Source of the DNA: Aliidiomarina sanyensis | GTDB taxonomy: Bacteria > Pseudomonadota > Gammaproteobacteria > Enterobacterales > Alteromonadaceae | NCBI RefSeq assembly: GCF_003987175.1 | Contig: NZ_PIPM01000003.1 | Coordinates: forward strand, 248,001-312,000 | DNA length: 64,000 nt | Direction: 5' to 3' | Shown here: positions 54,566-62,689 of the stretch, piece after piece | How the letters are laid out: the number at the start of each line of letters is the position of its first letter | Numbering within the stretch: the first letter of the stretch is position 1 | Notes under the pieces: generated by a model | What the model saw: only the letters and a program-made list of their open reading frames with translations | The model's database searches: none | Told to the model about the DNA's origin: nothing | Program-made: the position numbers and the translations under genes

Positions 54566-54973
54566 TCAAGCAGCGCTCGCCAACTCGCGAATTCTTCCAA
54601 CGATAGCGCGCAAGCCATTTCCGCGCGTGGGCGAAATGTGGCGTTCCAAATCCAGCGCCTGAAAGAACCCATCAATATCAAACGCCAGAATCTCAGTAGG
54701 CGTCTTCTCGTTGTAGGCAGCCATCACCAATGCCAGCAAACCACGCACAATCACCGCATCGCTATCGACTTGAAAAGTAAGGACGTCGCCCTGCCGCTTG
54801 GGCAACAACCACACGTCACTTTGACAGCCCTTGACCTTCAATTCGTCGACCCGCGCTTCTTCTGGCAGCTTCGGAAGCGCTTTTCCCAAGTCAATAATGT
54901 ACTGGTAGCGCGCTTCCCAATCATCAAGAAACTCAATATCGTCAATAATTTCAGCGGGTTCTGATAGGCTCAC
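54566..54973 (-). CDS. sufE: Cysteine desulfuration protein SufE
   Basis: Accepts sulfur from the SufS cysteine desulfurase and passes it to SufB. 135 residues: EIIDDIEFLDDWEARYQYII, LPEEARVDELKVKGCQSDVW with the acceptor Cys at 50, VRGLLALVMAAYNEKTP and LERHISPTRGNGLRAIVGRI. Length and Cys position match E. coli SufE. I start at the GTG at 54973, which has GAGGAG six bases upstream; longer versions run into the divergent histidine-kinase gene. It lies apart from the suf operon. Confidence 0.93.
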   Translation of the reverse strand: MSLSEPAEIIDDIEFLDDWEARYQYIIDLGKALPKLPEEARVDELKVKGCQSDVWLLPKRQGDVLTFQVDSDAVIVRGLLALVMAAYNEKTPTEILAFDIDGFFQALDLERHISPTRGNGLRAIVGRIRELASAA

Positions 54974-55085
54974 AGTGAACTCCTCGCAAACTTTAATGGT
55001 CCATATACTACCACGTTCAGCGTCCTTTTTTGATACATAAATACGCGCGCAACGTAGTGACATGTTCATCGCTTGGGAGTTTTTT

Positions 55086-56687
55086 ATGTATCGCAATCGG
55101 CTGCTGCTCTCTCTGTCTGTTTTGGTTCTGTTGTGTATTGTTCAAGCGACCGTCGCTTTCTGGAGTTCCGGGGTGGCTCGTTTTCATCTCGAACGAAGTC
55201 AGGTAGCCAACCAAATGCTCTCCGAGTTCATCGCCTTAGGTGCTGATAAACAGCGCCTCAAAGTCTGGTTAGCGCAATTTCTCCTGACGGAAGATTCTCA
55301 GCTGCAAGAGCGGGATCGGCTCATTGCCCAAATGGAGCGCAGCCTCACGACCCTCGACGTCCTGTTAAGTCGCGATCAGCAACTCGCCGAAAATGGTGCT
55401 GACTACATCCATATTCGCCAGCAACTGCGTGCCCTTGCCATTCTCGAAACCAATGTCGCGACTCTCAAACAAAGTCTCCTTGAACGTGAACTGATGGAGC
55501 GCAACGAATCGGAAACCTGGGTGATATTGATTCAAACCTTTGATCAGCTCGAAGGCCTCGATTTGCGCCGCCTTATTGCCGAGGCGATCGACTTGCAACG
55601 GGCCCGCTCTGAAAGTGCCGAAACAGCAGCCGCTGAAGCGGTCGCAACCGTCCGCTTAATTGTGATTATTCTTGCCGTCCTTGGAAGCATGAGTGCGGCC
55701 CTTTTTGCAATTATCCTCCTGCGGGGGCTCTATGCACCGATTCAACGCTTGCTTACCGGCATTGATGCCCTCTCCCGAGGCGATTTTAGCCACCGAATTG
55801 AGGAGCAGGACGACCGTGAGTTTCGCAACCTCGCACGTGGCTTTAACGAGATGGCGGCAGCACTGGCTGTAGCCAAAGATAAAGAAGCAAAACACACCCG
55901 CGAGATTGAATCGCAAGTGTCACAGCGCACCGCACAGCTGAAACATGCATTAGAGCAGTTAAAGCAAGCAGAAATGCAACAGAAGCGTTTCTTTGCCGAC
56001 ATCAGCCATGAATTACGCACGCCAGCCACCGCAATTCGTGGTGAAGCGGAAATTGCTCTGCGTGGTAAAGCACGCAATCCAGAGGAGTATCAAGATACCC
56101 TGCAACGCATCTTAGACGCGAGTGCGGCGCTTTCTAAACGGATTGATGACCTGTTGATGCTGATTCGAGGCGAACATCAATTGGTTAACTTCCGTCCAGT
56201 TCAAACGCCATGCGCGGAGCTATGTACCGCACTAGCGGAGCAAACGAAGGATCTCGCGGCCCTCAATCGTCGTCCCGTGACCGTCGTGTTGGATACACTA
56301 ATTGATGACCAACACCACGTCTTAATTGAAGCGGACAAAATATCGCAGGTCTGGCAAATCCTGCTCGACAATGCACTGAAATATTCTGAACCAGACTCCC
56401 CACTTCGTTTTGAGGCCTCGCGCAACGATGATGAGCTCTTCCTCTCCATTCAGGATCATGGAGTCGGAATTCCTCACGAAGAGCAAGCCCATATCTTCGA
56501 GCGCTACTACCGTGCCGAAAATGCACGAGCGATGCGGCCTGATGGCCTTGGGATTGGCCTATCAATCGCGCAGTTTATTTTAGAACAACACGACGGCTAT
56601 TTTGAAATCACCAGTCAAGAAGGGATGGGAACAACTTTTACGGTGGTCCTACCGCTGATCGACGCGGATTTGGAGGAAAAAGCATGA
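55086..56687 (+). CDS. Membrane sensor histidine kinase
   Basis: A 533-residue two-component kinase. Membrane helices near 5-28 and 188-213 enclose a helical periplasmic sensor of about 160 residues rich in L, E and Q. A HAMP domain (about 214-266; IDALSRGDFSHRIEEQDDRE) and a coiled coil precede the H-box FFADISHELRTPATAIRGE (H308). Then come the N-box VWQILLDNALKYSEPDS, the G1 box DHGVGIP and G2 GLGIGLSIA. ATG at 55086 follows GGGAG. It overlaps the response-regulator start by 4 bases. The signal is unknown. Confidence 0.93.
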   Translation: MYRNRLLLSLSVLVLLCIVQATVAFWSSGVARFHLERSQVANQMLSEFIALGADKQRLKVWLAQFLLTEDSQLQERDRLIAQMERSLTTLDVLLSRDQQLAENGADYIHIRQQLRALAILETNVATLKQSLLERELMERNESETWVILIQTFDQLEGLDLRRLIAEAIDLQRARSESAETAAAEAVATVRLIVIILAVLGSMSAALFAIILLRGLYAPIQRLLTGIDALSRGDFSHRIEEQDDREFRNLARGFNEMAAALAVAKDKEAKHTREIESQVSQRTAQLKHALEQLKQAEMQQKRFFADISHELRTPATAIRGEAEIALRGKARNPEEYQDTLQRILDASAALSKRIDDLLMLIRGEHQLVNFRPVQTPCAELCTALAEQTKDLAALNRRPVTVVLDTLIDDQHHVLIEADKISQVWQILLDNALKYSEPDSPLRFEASRNDDELFLSIQDHGVGIPHEEQAHIFERYYRAENARAMRPDGLGIGLSIAQFILEQHDGYFEITSQEGMGTTFTVVLPLIDADLEEKA

Positions 56688-57406
56688 ATATTTTATTGAT
56701 TGAGGATGATCAACGCGTTGCAGATTTCATTGTCCGTGGCCTCCGCGCCGAGGGCTATCGTGTTCATCACTGCGCCGATGGAGCCGCCGCACTCGAGTTT
56801 GTTCGGGAGCTTGAGCCGAGCCTGATCATTCTTGACCGAATGCTCCCTAACATTGATGGAATGACCCTGTGCAACATGATTCGAAGCGTGCAACTACCGG
56901 TCAAGATCCTGATGCTGTCCGCACTCAATGAGGTGCGCGATCGTGTTCAAGGGCTTAACACCGGTGCGGACGATTACTTGGGCAAGCCCTTCGCCTTTGA
57001 GGAGTTGCTTGCACGCATCGAAACACTGCTGCGCCGAACCCAAACCCACGCACGAAGCCAACAGCTGAAGCTGCAAGATATCGTGTTTGATTTAGAGAAG
57101 ATGCAAGTTCTCATGGACGGTCGTCACATCACACTCACGGCCAAAGAACTCGCCGTGCTTGAACTCCTCATGCATCAACCCGGTAAAGTCTTCAGCCGTG
57201 AGCGAATCCTCGCCAACGTATGGGGTATGAATGAAGATCCGTTAACCAACGTAGTCGATGTCTACATCCGTCGACTTCGCAAAAAACTCAATGCGAAGGA
57301 GCCCGAACGCTACATTCGGACGCTCCGCGGAATGGGTTACTTCGCTGCTGACACACCGTCGGAAGATCATTCATCTGACGTTCATCTTGATGTCAGCCAG
57401 AATTAA
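56684..57406 (+). CDS. OmpR-family response regulator
   Basis: A 240-residue DNA-binding regulator. Receiver with E7-D8-D9, phosphoacceptor D51 (LIILDRMLP) and K101 (GKPF), then a winged helix (LTAKELAVLELLMHQPGKVF; DVYIRRLRKKL; IRTLRGMGYF). Coupled to the upstream kinase by ATGA. It may control the exported NTF2-like gene 72 bases downstream, an inference from position only. The C-terminal tail (SEDHSSDVHLDVSQN) is longer than usual. Confidence 0.94.
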   Translation: MNILLIEDDQRVADFIVRGLRAEGYRVHHCADGAAALEFVRELEPSLIILDRMLPNIDGMTLCNMIRSVQLPVKILMLSALNEVRDRVQGLNTGADDYLGKPFAFEELLARIETLLRRTQTHARSQQLKLQDIVFDLEKMQVLMDGRHITLTAKELAVLELLMHQPGKVFSRERILANVWGMNEDPLTNVVDVYIRRLRKKLNAKEPERYIRTLRGMGYFAADTPSEDHSSDVHLDVSQN

Positions 57407-57478
57407 CGACCTGTTCAAGACCCAGCCATTGCACTTCCCTTACGATAGCGTCATCCAATTGATGTGTGTGAGGTGAGT

Positions 57479-58036
57479 ATGAAAAAGGTAGTTGTGACAT
57501 TGGCCGTTGCGGCCGCAGTCGTCGGAGTCGGTGTGTTTGCAGCAGGTGCGAAGTCCTCCGACAACGCCCTAACCGAGTACGACGTTCGTAATGCCCAAGA
57601 AGCATGGGGTGCGGCACTAATTAGCATCAGTCAAACCTATCAAGAGCATGGCTGGGACGCCGCTGCTAAATTGGCCCGTGAAGTCCTCGATACGGCTTAT
57701 GGCTACGCTGATGGCCCGGTGTTGTTCAAGCCGACCCTGGCCCACGGCGAGCAAACATTCCGCACCACCTATGACGGTGCACTCGCTTACTTCGTGGGAG
57801 GTAACGATTACTTCGCGCAGGACAATGGTTTTGCGTTGAAAGGTTGGACCGAGTTTTCGTTTGAAAACGCTGCTGTGCACATTAATGGCAACACGGCCCT
57901 CACAATGGGCAATGTGCATCTTACCAATGCTGCAGGCGAGCGAACTACGGTTGATAAGACCTGGGCGTTCCAGCGCGGCGAGGATGGGCAAATGCGCATC
58001 ATCCTTCATCACTCTTCACTTCCATTCACTGGCTGA
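57479..58036 (+). CDS. Exported NTF2/SnoaL-like protein of unknown function
   Basis: A 185-residue protein with signal peptide MKKVVVTLAVAAAVVGVGVF...AGA. The mature part (EYDVRNAQEAWGAALISISQ, YGYADGPVLFKPTLAHGEQ, FRTTYDGALAYFVGGN, GFALKGWTEFSFENAAVHIN, TWAFQRGEDGQMRIILHHSS) has the helix-then-curved-sheet pattern of the NTF2/SnoaL fold. Relatives I recall in marine bacteria sometimes carry the name phosphoribosyl-AMP cyclohydrolase, but I see no HisI motifs, so I do not use it. It follows a two-component system. Ribosome site AGGTGAG. Confidence 0.7.
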   Translation: MKKVVVTLAVAAAVVGVGVFAAGAKSSDNALTEYDVRNAQEAWGAALISISQTYQEHGWDAAAKLAREVLDTAYGYADGPVLFKPTLAHGEQTFRTTYDGALAYFVGGNDYFAQDNGFALKGWTEFSFENAAVHINGNTALTMGNVHLTNAAGERTTVDKTWAFQRGEDGQMRIILHHSSLPFTG

Positions 58037-58055
58037 TCTCCAATCAGCTCTCTTG

Positions 58056-58084
58056 CTTGCCCCCGTTCGCGGGGGCTTTTTTTA
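58056..58084 (+). terminator. Intrinsic terminator
   Basis: GCCCCCG, loop TTCG, CGGGGGC (58059-58076) followed by seven T. It ends the two-component/NTF2-like unit and lies 22 bases after the stop. Confidence 0.93.
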
Positions 58085-58085
58085 C

Positions 58086-58366
58086 GCAACGCACCGTCAC
58101 GGAACAAGAACGTAGCCAACGCACTGCGTTGGGGCCAAGCTCGAATGGTTCTATCTAACGCACACCCAACGCGGTGCGTTGGCTACAGGGCCAAGCACGA
58201 ATGGCTCTTCCATCACACACCCAACGCACCGTCACGGAACAAGAACGTAGCCAACGCACTGCGTTGGGCCAAGCATGAATGGTTCTATCTAACGCACACC
58301 CAACGCGGTGCGTTGGCTACCGAGATATGGACGTAACCAGCGCGCCGTCACGGAACATGCGTTGGT
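58086..58366. repeat. Palindromic repeat block with internal duplication
   Basis: A cassette of a long-loop half (CAACGCACCGTCACGGAACA, then AGAACGTAGCC), an intact CCAACGCACTGCGTTGG, a spacer (AATGGTTCTATCTAACGCAC) and an inverted CCAACGCGGTGCGTTGG + CTAC occurs twice. The long-loop halves are at about 58087 and 58226, an offset near 138 bases. The block ends with a mutated long-loop copy (58336-58366; CCAGCGC arm). It fills the gap before sufT. Confidence 0.88.
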
Positions 58367-58371
58367 CACAT

Positions 58372-58896
58372 CTAAAAAAACACGCCGGCTTCAAGTTGAG
58401 CTTCTTCGCTCATCATGTCGCGTGACCAGGGCGGATCGAATACCAAATTAACCTTCACCGATTCCACAAATGGAACCATGCCAACCCGATATTCTACATC
58501 ACCGACCAACACTGGCCCCATCCCACAACCCGGTGCGGTCAAGGTCATATCGATCAGGACTTGATTACCCTGCACGACTACTTTGTAGATCAAACCGAGC
58601 GAGACTAGATTAATCGGGATCTCTGGGTCATAAACGGTCTCGAGCGCTTCCCAAACTTGCTTCTCGTCCACTTCACCGTTTTGAGGCGCTTCAAATGAGA
58701 GAATGGTCGGCTTGCGGCCAATCGCATCCGCGTCTGTACCATCGATGCGATACATATTACCGCGCCAGGTAATGGTGTAATTACCACCCAAGTCCTGAGT
58801 GATATTCACAAACTCACCTGATTTTAAGACCAGCGGCTCGCCAGAGGGAACGCGACGTGCTTTGACGTCGCGTGCAAGGGAAACAATTTTCTGCAT
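58372..58896 (-). CDS. sufT: Fe-S assembly protein SufT (DUF59/MIP18-like)
   Basis: Auxiliary Fe-S maturation factor. 174 residues: an N-terminal extension typical of SufT (LARDVKARRVPSGEPLVLKS; NITQDLGGNYTI), then the MIP18 core with YDPEIPINLVSLGLIY, LTAPGCGMGPVL (conserved Cys) and VNLVFDPPWSRDMMSEEA. Last gene of the suf cluster, starting 3 bases after sufA. Its stop lies 5 bases from the repeat block. Confidence 0.93.
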   Translation of the reverse strand: MQKIVSLARDVKARRVPSGEPLVLKSGEFVNITQDLGGNYTITWRGNMYRIDGTDADAIGRKPTILSFEAPQNGEVDEKQVWEALETVYDPEIPINLVSLGLIYKVVVQGNQVLIDMTLTAPGCGMGPVLVGDVEYRVGMVPFVESVKVNLVFDPPWSRDMMSEEAQLEAGVFF

Positions 58897-58899
58897 GGA

Positions 58900-59256
58900 T
58901 TAGGATTTCACGCTGAAGCTTTCACCGCAGCCACAGGCCTCGGCGATATTCGGATTATTAAACTTGAGCAGGCCGTTAATGCCTTCTTTTACATAGTCAA
59001 TTTCAGTGTCACGCAGCATGGGAATGGCTGAGCGGGCAACCGCCACCGTGAGCTTGTCGCTGACTTGAATCACTTCATCGTCCGCCTGGGGCGCATCAGC
59101 ATAATCAACCACATAGGCATAACCGGTACAGCCACTTTCTTTGGTCGAAAAGCGGATAATCTGTTGTGAGCTCCCGAGTTTGGATTCAAAGTGACGCACC
59201 GCACTCGGGGTGACGGTAATCACACTTGCTGAAGGCACAAAAGTTTCGACAGCCAT
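58900..59256 (-). CDS. sufA: A-type Fe-S carrier (SufA/IscA family)
   Basis: Carries Fe-S clusters or iron to apoproteins. 118 residues with the three cluster-binding cysteines C43 (KESGCTGYAY), C108 and C110 (EACGCGESF). It could equally be called an IscA-like or ErpA-like carrier; the suf context decides the name. A 188-base gap full of repeats separates it from sufS. Confidence 0.9.
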   Translation of the reverse strand: MAVETFVPSASVITVTPSAVRHFESKLGSSQQIIRFSTKESGCTGYAYVVDYADAPQADDEVIQVSDKLTVAVARSAIPMLRDTEIDYVKEGINGLLKFNNPNIAEACGCGESFSVKS

Positions 59257-59286
59257 GAGAACTCCTCAATTTAGTTACCATGATAT

Positions 59287-59426
59287 GGACGTAACCAACA
59301 CACCGCGTTATGAACGTAACCAACGCACCGCGTTGGGGCCCAAACATAACCAACGCATTGCGTTATGAACGTAGCCAACGCACCGCGTTGGGGCCCAGAC
59401 ATAACCAACGCATTGCGTTGGCTACC
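59287..59426. repeat. Palindromic repeat array inside the suf cluster
   Basis: Five GTAA/GTAG- or ATAA-headed elements, alternating CCAACGCACCGCGTTGG with CCAACGCATTGCGTT. Spacers ATGAAC and GGCCCAAACATAAC alternate, indicating duplication of a two-element unit. It divides sufS from sufA-sufT within what is otherwise one operon. The sufS stop (TAACCATT, 59445) resembles a decayed head. Confidence 0.9.
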
Positions 59427-59444
59427 GGACGTACGCCCGAATGG

Positions 59445-60668
59445 TTACACCAACATATCGCGGGCTTTCGCCAGGGCGCGGAAAAACGCGTCCACTTCAT
59501 CTAATGTATTGTAGATCGAAAACGATGCCCGAGCAGTGCCCGGAACGCCAAGCCGCTTCATCAAAGGCTGAGCGCAATGGTCACCGGTTCGAATTGCAAC
59601 ACCTTGCTTATCCAAAATAAACCCAACATCCGCTGGGTGCGCACCGCTTAACATAAAGCTATACACACCAATCTTGTCAGGTGCTGCACCGATCAAACGC
59701 ACCCCATCAAAGGCTTCACCGAGTTCAACGGCACGGTCTAAAAGTGCTTTTTCATGGGCCTGTACTGCGGTGACATCCAGTGCACTGAACCATTCAATTC
59801 CAGCCGCCATCCCAATGGCACCCGAGATATGCGGCGTTCCTGCCTCCAAGCGATGCGGCAATGCACCCCAGGTTGCGTCCTGATAGGTCACTTCGGAAAT
59901 CATTTCACCGCCGGTCAACCATACGGGCCAGTCCGCAAGCAGTGAACGACGCCCCCATAATACTCCGACACCGGTAGGGCCAAACAGTTTATGTCCAGAG
60001 AACGCGTAAAAATCGCAATCCATCGTCACCACATTCACGCCGCCATGGGCAACGCCTTGGGCACCGTCAATCAACACCAATGCACGGGGCGAGCGACTGC
60101 GAATCGCTTTGATTAAGCGATGAACAGGATTCACCGTCCCCAGCGCATTCGATACCTGCGGCATCGCGACAAACGCCGTTTTCTCACCAAGCAATGCCAA
60201 AAATGCGTCAATATCTAAAGCGCCATTGTCCAAAATGGGCGCCACCAGAAGCCGTGCCCCAGAGGCTTTACAAGCCTGCTGCCAAGTCACAAGGTTCGCG
60301 TGATGCTCCATTTCCGTGACAATCACATCGTCGCCGGCTGTCAGCCGTTGCGCCATGCCTTTGGCGACAATATTGATGCCTTCGGTGGTCCCGCTCGTCC
60401 AAATCACTTCGTCGCGACTGTGGGCACCAATGAATGCCGCCACCACATCCCGCGCCCGCTCATAGCGACGCGTCGCTTCATCGGAGAGCGCATGGGCTCC
60501 ACGGTGCACATTCGAATTGCACTCGGTGTAAAAACTCACGAGTGCATCAATGACCTGCTGCGGTTTTTGCGTAGTGGCCGCATTATCCAAATACACTAGC
60601 GGCTTGCCATTCACTTCACGACTGAGAATCGGAAACTGCGCGCGAATCGCCTGTACATCAAGACTCAT
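59445..60668 (-). CDS. sufS: Cysteine desulfurase SufS
   Basis: PLP enzyme that takes sulfur from cysteine for Fe-S assembly. 407 residues: NAATTQKPQQVIDAL, EMEHHANLVTWQQ, PLP lysine K227 (AFSGHKLFGPTG), and the active-site cysteine C365 (RTGDHCAQPLM) in a group II desulfurase loop. Starts 9 bases after sufD. SufE at 54.6 kb should be its partner. Confidence 0.96.
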   Translation of the reverse strand: MSLDVQAIRAQFPILSREVNGKPLVYLDNAATTQKPQQVIDALVSFYTECNSNVHRGAHALSDEATRRYERARDVVAAFIGAHSRDEVIWTSGTTEGINIVAKGMAQRLTAGDDVIVTEMEHHANLVTWQQACKASGARLLVAPILDNGALDIDAFLALLGEKTAFVAMPQVSNALGTVNPVHRLIKAIRSRSPRALVLIDGAQGVAHGGVNVVTMDCDFYAFSGHKLFGPTGVGVLWGRRSLLADWPVWLTGGEMISEVTYQDATWGALPHRLEAGTPHISGAIGMAAGIEWFSALDVTAVQAHEKALLDRAVELGEAFDGVRLIGAAPDKIGVYSFMLSGAHPADVGFILDKQGVAIRTGDHCAQPLMKRLGVPGTARASFSIYNTLDEVDAFFRALAKARDMLV

Positions 60669-60677
60669 TCAATTGCC

Positions 60678-61925
60678 TCAAGGACGCACTTGCATGCCGC
60701 TGAAACGCTCGCGCAGCAACGGTTGCAACCAGTTTGAAAGGGCTTCGTTTGGTATTTCATTCACCAACTCTTGAATGAAGCCAAAGTTCAGCATGACCAG
60801 CGCTTGCTCACGGTCAATCCCGCGCGAGCGCATGTAATACAATGCCTTATCGTCAATCTCAGCCACCGTCGCGCCGTGCGCACATTGCACGTCGTCCGCA
60901 TAAATCACCAACTCAGGCTTGGTGTTAATCTGGCCTCCGCGCGAGAGCAGCAAATTGCGGTTATTCAGTTCAGCCAAGGTCTTCTGGGCATCCCGATGAA
61001 TATGAATCCGACCGTTAAACACCGCGCGTGCACGATCCCCAACAATGGTCCGAACATTTTCTTCCGTGGTTCCATTTGGCATCGCATGCTCAACATTGCT
61101 GTGCAGGTCAAAATGCTCACCCGCGCCGAGCAAGTAAACCGCGTTAAACTTCGCAAACGCGTGCTGGCCGTCGTGTACCAAATCATAATCCAAGCGGCTT
61201 AACTGGCTACCGAAACCGACCAAGGTGCTGTCGAGTTTCGCTTCATCGCCTAAACTAAAGTGTGCGCCACCCATGTGAATCGCTTCACCGCCGTGCAACG
61301 CAAAACGATAATGCTCAAGCGCTGCTTTGTCGCCAATTTTGTACTCGGCAAATGCGGTATTCACCGAGGTACCAGCGCCTGCACCATGCTCAATCACAGT
61401 GACCTTCGCACCGTCACCCACGCGCACCAAAATGCGATGATGCGCCTCAGCGCCGGCAGTAACCAAATTCACAATACGCAACGCCGGCTTGATCTGTGCG
61501 CCCGGCGCGACATCAATCACGACACCGTCGGTTGCCAACACATCATTGACCAATCCAAACAAGTGTTCACGGGGTTTTACGCTGCCAAACACATCGGTCG
61601 CGACCGCTTGCATCGCAGAATCAGTCAACCCGCCGACGGTTAACCCTTCCGGGAACGTTGGCAATGAACCCTGGAGCGCGCCATTAACGAACACCAAGTC
61701 AATCGAATCGAGTCCTGCAACGTCCGGCACCGCAGGGGTGTCCGCGGCAAGAGCCGGTAACGTCATGTCCTCAAGGGGATGCAACGATGTATAGCGCCAT
61801 GCTTCCGTACGACGAGTCGGCCATTGTTGTGCTTTCAAGACTGCCAACGCGCCTTGGCGTTGGGGAGTCAGCGCATCGGAGACCGCGTCGGCACGGTCGA
61901 TGACCTGTGCTAACCAATCACTCAT
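60678..61925 (-). CDS. sufD: Fe-S assembly scaffold subunit SufD
   Basis: Partner of SufB in the SufBC2D scaffold. 415 residues with the family beta-helix: PTRRTEAWRYTSLHPLE at the N-terminus, HVQCAHG-like VQCAHGATVAEIDDKALYYM, RSRGIDREQALVMLNFGFIQ and a hydrophilic C-terminus. ATG overlaps the sufC stop (ATGA). Confidence 0.95.
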   Translation of the reverse strand: MSDWLAQVIDRADAVSDALTPQRQGALAVLKAQQWPTRRTEAWRYTSLHPLEDMTLPALAADTPAVPDVAGLDSIDLVFVNGALQGSLPTFPEGLTVGGLTDSAMQAVATDVFGSVKPREHLFGLVNDVLATDGVVIDVAPGAQIKPALRIVNLVTAGAEAHHRILVRVGDGAKVTVIEHGAGAGTSVNTAFAEYKIGDKAALEHYRFALHGGEAIHMGGAHFSLGDEAKLDSTLVGFGSQLSRLDYDLVHDGQHAFAKFNAVYLLGAGEHFDLHSNVEHAMPNGTTEENVRTIVGDRARAVFNGRIHIHRDAQKTLAELNNRNLLLSRGGQINTKPELVIYADDVQCAHGATVAEIDDKALYYMRSRGIDREQALVMLNFGFIQELVNEIPNEALSNWLQPLLRERFSGMQVRP

Positions 61926-62680
61926 GCGCCAGCCTCCTCAGGCTTACCAAGCCATGCATAACCGGTCGCTTCCACTTCTTTCGCAAGCTCAGGACCACCA
62001 CTCTTCACAATTTTGCCGTCCGACAAAATATGGACAAAATCCGGCTCAATGAAGTCCAACAGACGTTGATAGTGAGTTACCACAATAAAGCTGCGCTTGC
62101 CGTCGCGCTGGCTGTTCACGCCATTCGCGACCACTTTCAATGCATCAATATCCAAACCCGAATCGGATTCATCCAAAATAGCCAGGCTAGGTTGCAGCAA
62201 AATCATCTGCATGATTTCGTTGCGCTTTTTCTCACCACCAGAGAACCCTTCGTTCACACCACGCTTTAAGAAATCGAGCGGCAAGTTCACTTGCTTACAC
62301 GCTTCTTTGGCGACCTTCAAAAACTCAGCCGCGGTCAGTGCTTCCTCGCCACGCGCTTTGCGCATCGCATTCACGGATTCTTTCATAAACTCCATGTTGC
62401 TAACGCCCGGAATCTCAACCGGGTATTGGAATGCCAAGAACAAGCCTTTTTGCGCGCGTTCCTCGACGTCCAACTCCATTAAATCTTCGCCATTCAGCTC
62501 AATGCTTCCGCTCTCAAGCTCATACCCGTCACGGCCTGACATCACATAACCAAGGGTACTCTTTCCTGCGCCGTTCGGGCCCATGATCGCATGCACTTCG
62601 CCGGGATTGACCGTCAGGTTCAGCCCTTTCAGGATGGTTTTCTCTTCAACGCGTGCGTGTAAATCTTTAATGGTTAACAT
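61922..62680 (-). CDS. sufC: Fe-S assembly ATPase SufC
   Basis: ABC-type ATPase of the SufBC2D complex. 252 residues: Walker A GPNGAGKST, FLAFQYPVEIPGVSNMEFM, signature FSGGEKKRNEIMQ, Walker B LAILDESDSGLDIDAL and the switch His in VVTHYQRLL. All motifs are intact. Lies 9 bases after sufB and overlaps sufD. Confidence 0.97.
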   Translation of the reverse strand: MLTIKDLHARVEEKTILKGLNLTVNPGEVHAIMGPNGAGKSTLGYVMSGRDGYELESGSIELNGEDLMELDVEERAQKGLFLAFQYPVEIPGVSNMEFMKESVNAMRKARGEEALTAAEFLKVAKEACKQVNLPLDFLKRGVNEGFSGGEKKRNEIMQMILLQPSLAILDESDSGLDIDALKVVANGVNSQRDGKRSFIVVTHYQRLLDFIEPDFVHILSDGKIVKSGGPELAKEVEATGYAWLGKPEEAGA

Positions 62681-62689
62681 CTTTTCACC

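Noticed and set aside
57479-58036. Phosphoribosyl-AMP cyclohydrolase
   Set aside because: The protein has a signal peptide and none of the HisI zinc and metal motifs; the name would be a transferred error.
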